Shown here: positions 14,663 to 15,251 of the stretch, one piece after another | Position numbering within the stretch: position 1 is the stretch's first letter | How the letters are laid out: each line of letters begins with the position of its first letter | Assembly (NCBI GenBank): GCA_003567135.1 | Contig: PXAI01000269.1 | Location: 1-15,251 of the forward strand | Source of the DNA: Balneolia bacterium | GTDB lineage: Bacteria > Bacteroidota > Rhodothermia > Balneolales > Cyclonatronaceae | Direction of reading: 5' to 3' | Length of the DNA stretch: 15,251 nucleotides | The notes under the pieces: model-generated | The model's input: only the letters and a program-made list of their open reading frames with translations | The model's database searches: none | Told to the model about the DNA's origin: nothing | Made by a program: the position numbers and the translations under genes

Positions 14663-15251
14663 ATGCAGTTTGCTACTATAATTCCGGTGGGTTTTAGCCG
14701 GAAATACTTTTCGTCGACAGGCTATTTCATTACTTCTGTAATTTTTGTGGTTTCGATGCTTCTGGCACCGAATCGTATTCTGGCACAGACTGTCATTGCT
14801 CAGGATGAGGCTTCGAATTACGCGTCATGGACGGACGGATCTAACGAAGGTTTTGGGTTTGAGCCGTGGACGATAACAAGTGGTACCACGGATGGCGGTT
14901 TTGCGGGTGCTTTTACCGGAAACCCGGCTGATGCCGGCATTTCAGGCATGCCCAATCCCTCATTCGGGCTTTTCGCTAATCCCGAAGGCGGTAATTTTGT
15001 AAATACCGACCGCCCGTTTGCCCAGCCTATGCTGGCCGGTCAAACGCTTAGCTTCGACTGGGGCGTAAATTTTGATTCGGACGGTCCCGGTAACAAGGGC
15101 ATCATACTCTTTTCCGGCGGAACAGGCGGGGATGAGCTGATCGTAATTAACCAGGGTGGAACGGCGGAGATCACCATCAACGGTGACCCCATGTTCTCGA
15201 ATTACGGCACGCAGGCGATGACGCTCAATTTCGAGGTTTCGGCACCAAATG
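14663..15251 (+). CDS. Secreted protein, N-terminal part (cut by right edge)
   Basis: The reading frame is open from the ATG at 14663 to the window end, giving 196 residues. Residues 1-42 form a long signal peptide: a basic start (SRKYF), a hydrophobic core (ITSVIFVVSMLLA) and a likely cut after ILAQ. The mature part begins with an Asn/Gly/aromatic-rich beta domain including ASWTDGSNEGFGFEPWTI, FAGAFTGNPADAGI, FGLFANPEG and FDWGVNFDSDGPGNKG. I recognise this style of domain from large secreted proteins of Bacteroidota that often carry a T9SS tail or a sugar-binding or hydrolytic domain further on, but those parts are outside the window. A shorter form from the internal ATG at residue 32 would lose most of the signal peptide core and is less likely. 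A LacI-type palindrome upstream hints at sugar control. Confidence 0.8.
   Translation, partial: MQFATIIPVGFSRKYFSSTGYFITSVIFVVSMLLAPNRILAQTVIAQDEASNYASWTDGSNEGFGFEPWTITSGTTDGGFAGAFTGNPADAGISGMPNPSFGLFANPEGGNFVNTDRPFAQPMLAGQTLSFDWGVNFDSDGPGNKGIILFSGGTGGDELIVINQGGTAEITINGDPMFSNYGTQAMTLNFEVSAPN

Overview
The window looks like part of a chromosome from the Bacteroidota/Balneolota/Rhodothermota side of the tree. Two genes encode secreted proteins, one of them ending in a classic type IX secretion (T9SS) sorting domain with the linker QNYPNPFNPST. Start sites lack strong Shine-Dalgarno sequences, and a small protein with a PIDGG membrane tail is present. A Balneolaceae-like organism is my best guess, but this is inference from protein style only.

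Layout. (1) Positions 1-3010, minus strand: exopolysaccharide/capsule genes. A Wzz-BY-kinase fusion (811 aa) is followed 65 bp downstream by a sugar dehydrogenase of the Gfo/Idh/MocA family, which runs off the left edge. (2) 3011-3486: an AT-rich gap with a possible promoter and long leader for that operon, plus a good terminator for the next gene. (3) 3487-3669, minus: a 60-aa secreted, Pro-rich, PIDGG-tailed protein. (4) 3865-7830, minus: a 1321-aa secreted beta-rich repeat protein with a T9SS C-terminal signal. (5) 8011-12298, plus: rmuC and, 4 bp later, a 969-aa FAD/iron-sulfur D-2-hydroxyacid dehydrogenase, both GC-richer than the left half. (6) 12294-14510: an accessory region made of a hairpin-rich noncoding repeat family (two full copies of about 435 bp and two partial ones) around a two-gene DUF433/DUF5615 toxin-antitoxin-like module. 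(7) 14663 to the right edge, plus: the beginning of another secreted protein, with a LacI-type palindrome about 90 bp upstream.

How it works together. The left half is cell-surface biology: polysaccharide length control and sugar precursor synthesis, a small sorted protein that may be an envelope partner, and a large exported surface protein. The middle pair is housekeeping (DNA maintenance and D-2-hydroxyacid oxidation). The most unusual part is the repeat region. The two full copies carry the same series of hairpins, one of which shows a compensatory base-pair swap, and they differ by indels that break reading frames. They therefore look like structured RNA or DNA elements rather than genes, and they bracket the toxin-antitoxin pair as direct repeats.
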